Under the pieces are notes generated by a model. That model worked only from the letters and a program-made list of their open reading frames with translations, had not been told where the DNA came from and made no database searches. The translations under genes were made by a program, and so were the position numbers. Below, piece by piece: positions 34,629 through 35,881 of a DNA stretch of 35,881 nt (position 1 is its first letter; every line of letters begins with the position of its first letter). Origin of the DNA: Thiodiazotropha sp050305975 (GTDB lineage: Bacteria; Pseudomonadota; Gammaproteobacteria; Chromatiales; Chromatiaceae). The stretch is from positions 1-35,881 of the forward strand of contig JBNLGI010000216.1 in NCBI GenBank assembly GCA_050305975.1. The letters are read 5' to 3'.

Positions 34629-35387
34629 TCAGACCCGGGACTGGTTGGAACGGATGCTGTCGGTGCCCTGTACGATATCGTAGAGCCTTGGCAGATCGAG
34701 CAGCTGCACGTGCTTGCGCTCCACCTGCAGGAGACCTTCGTCCTGAAAACGCGTGAACAGGCGGCTCACCGTCTCCACGGCCAGGCCGAGGTAGTTGCCG
34801 ATTTCGTGCCGCGACATACTCAGGAAGAAGTCGCTGGGCGAAAAACCCCGCTGTTTGAAACGTTCGGAGAAGCTCAGCAGGAAAGTGGCCAGCCGCTCCT
34901 CGGCGCTCTTCTTGCCGAGCAGGGTGAGCATCTCCGTCTCCTGGCCGATCTCCCGGCTCAACAGACGGTACATCTGATGCTGAAGGCTCGGCATCAGGCT
35001 GCTGAGGCTCTCCAGCTGGCTGAAAGGGACCTCGCAGACGGCGGTGGTCTCCAGGGCGACGGCGGAACAGTTGTGGTTGTCGTCCTGAATGGCGTCGAGC
35101 CCGATCAGTTCACCCGGTAGGTGGAAGCCCAGGACCTGCTCACCGCCATCCTCGTTGGGGGTGTAAGTCTTGACCGACCCGCTGGTGATCACGCGCAGGC
35201 TGTGGAACTTGTCGCCACCGCGATAGAGGTGGTCGCCACGATGGTAGGGGCGGCCGCGCTTGATGATGCTATCCAATCGCTCGACGTCTTCCGGGGTCAG
35301 TCCCATTGGAAGGCAGAGTGTGGATAGGCTGCAGTTCTTGCAGGCAACCTTGATGTTTTCGAACGAGACCACTTTTCGGTTAGTCAA
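34629..35387 (-). CDS. fnr: FNR oxygen-sensing transcription regulator
   Basis: Global regulator of anaerobic metabolism, 252 residues. The four cysteines that bind the oxygen-labile 4Fe-4S cluster are present: Cys16, Cys19, Cys25 and Cys118, each offset by 4 from E. coli FNR. The helix-turn-helix MSRHEIGNYLGLAVETVSRL has the E..SR residues that read TTGAT half-sites. It starts at TTG with GGAG nine bases upstream; this start puts the first cysteines at the normal spacing. There is an additional Cys107. An FNR-like site upstream suggests autoregulation. It is convergent with dnaQ. Confidence 0.95.
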   Translation of the reverse strand: MTNRKVVSFENIKVACKNCSLSTLCLPMGLTPEDVERLDSIIKRGRPYHRGDHLYRGGDKFHSLRVITSGSVKTYTPNEDGGEQVLGFHLPGELIGLDAIQDDNHNCSAVALETTAVCEVPFSQLESLSSLMPSLQHQMYRLLSREIGQETEMLTLLGKKSAEERLATFLLSFSERFKQRGFSPSDFFLSMSRHEIGNYLGLAVETVSRLFTRFQDEGLLQVERKHVQLLDLPRLYDIVQGTDSIRSNQSRV

Positions 35388-35449
35388 GGATTAGCTCCAG
35401 CATAAAGACCCAGTTTGCCAGGGGCTGACAGCCTATCTTGCTGAAAAAC

Positions 35450-35463
35450 ATGACAGGGATCAA
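35450..35463. promoter_or_regulatory. Predicted FNR box upstream of fnr
   Basis: ATGACAGGGATCAA differs from the consensus TTGAT-N4-ATCAA at two positions. It lies 62 bases before the fnr start codon and about 90 bases from the end of the sulfur globule gene. It fits negative autoregulation as known for fnr in other bacteria. Confidence 0.5.
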
Positions 35464-35503
35464 GTCATTTAAAGTCTTTCCTTGTCCTGTCGCTTTGAGG
35501 GGC

Positions 35504-35532
35504 AAAAAAAAGCCGGCCCCGAGGGGCCGGCT
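35504..35532 (-). terminator. Rho-independent terminator of the sulfur globule protein gene
   Basis: Read leftwards, a perfect 10-bp stem AGCCGGCCCC / GGGGCCGGCT with a tiny loop, followed by a run of eight T. It lies 21 bases after the stop codon. This is the strongest terminator in the window, in keeping with a highly expressed gene. Confidence 0.92.
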
Positions 35533-35553
35533 TCTGTCTCAACGCCAGTGGGC

Positions 35554-35881
35554 TTATTGAGCGGGTGCGGCCGGAGCTGCCGGTGCAGCGGGTGCGGCGG
35601 GATAGCCGTAGCCGTAAGGGGCACCGTAGGGGGCGCCATAGGGCGCGCCGTAACCATAGGGGCCGTAACCATAGGGGCCGCGATAGTAGTAGTCGCGCCA
35701 GTAGTTGTTGCCACGGCCGTAGCCGGAACCGCGGGCGTTACCGCTCATGCCGAAGCTGAAGTCGCCGGAGCCGTCGCCCCAGCCGTCTCCCAACCAGTCA
35801 TCACCCCAGCCACGGTTACCGTAGCCGGGGCCGCCCCACCAAGCGGATGCGGAGGTGGAGACAGCCACCAGGGCTGCGATA
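35554..35881 (-). CDS. Sulfur globule protein (5' end cut by window)
   Basis: Secreted structural protein that coats intracellular sulfur globules in sulfur-oxidising bacteria. The signal peptide is cut by the window edge; what remains reads IAALVAVSTSASA and then the mature start WWGGPGYGNRGW. The mature part of about 100 residues is rich in Gly, Tyr, Trp and Pro: WGDDWLGDGWGDGSGD, then NARGSGYGRGNNYW, PYGYGPYGYG repeats and an AAPAAPAAPA tail. This pattern matches the Sgp proteins of purple sulfur bacteria; the alanine-proline tail is a local variation. The gene runs off the right edge. Because composition is simple, a different Gly/Tyr-rich secreted protein cannot be wholly excluded. Confidence 0.82.
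   Translation of the reverse strand, partial: IAALVAVSTSASAWWGGPGYGNRGWGDDWLGDGWGDGSGDFSFGMSGNARGSGYGRGNNYWRDYYYRGPYGYGPYGYGAPYGAPYGAPYGYGYPAAPAAPAAPAAPAQ

Noticed and set aside
35554..35800. Tandem repeats that could suggest a CRISPR or satellite array
   Set aside because: They are codon-phased repeats inside the sulfur globule protein gene.

Overview
The window looks like a chromosomal segment of a GC-rich, sulfur-oxidising gammaproteobacterium. Three things point there. The right edge holds a glycine/tyrosine-rich secreted protein of the sulfur globule type. The mltD / yafS-like methyltransferase / rnhA / dnaQ block is a gammaproteobacterial neighbourhood. FNR, PhaB and the LutABC proteins all have gammaproteobacterial-type sequences. 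I see no rRNA, tRNA, CRISPR array, insertion sequence or prophage gene. Almost every gene is a complete, tightly packed, ordinary chromosomal gene. The two edge genes are cut by the window.

Layout. (1) 2-5745, plus strand: end of a peptide-type ABC importer operon, with two permeases carrying extra membrane segments and then two separate ATPase genes, each already a fusion of two nucleotide-binding domains. (2) 5876-12959: a lactate module. A GntR/FadR-family regulator and lutA-lutB-lutC run leftwards, a TRAP transporter (dctP-dctQ-dctM) runs rightwards, and the 335-base divergent spacer holds LldR-like palindromes beside both predicted promoters. (3) 13173-20774: phaB (polyhydroxyalkanoate synthesis), a membrane diguanylate cyclase, a TetR-type regulator and an RND efflux pair. 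(4) 21122-23783: a lone DUF815-type AAA ATPase, an 805-base gene-poor and AT-richer stretch, and a secreted repeat protein with one CXXCH haem motif, closed by a strong terminator. (5) 23934-28409: a corrinoid adenosyltransferase divergent from an FbpABC-type ferric iron importer, with a Fur-like box between them. (6) 28482-30591: an exported protein of unknown function overlapping a small membrane protein, then a 62-residue acidic protein. (7) 30701-35881: mltD, the methyltransferase, rnhA, dnaQ, fnr and the sulfur globule protein.

How the parts fit. The organism would import lactate by TRAP and oxidise it with LutABC under one repressor, take up iron under Fur control, store carbon as PHA and sulfur in protein-coated globules, and switch with oxygen through FNR. 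A short palindromic repeat (core TGCGGCTTGCC) recurs in four gene-end spacers. The least explained pieces are the CXXCH/repeat protein with its AT-richer flank, the doubled double-ATPase transporter, the exported/membrane protein pair at 28482-30135, and an apparently frameshifted coding remnant upstream of the TetR gene.
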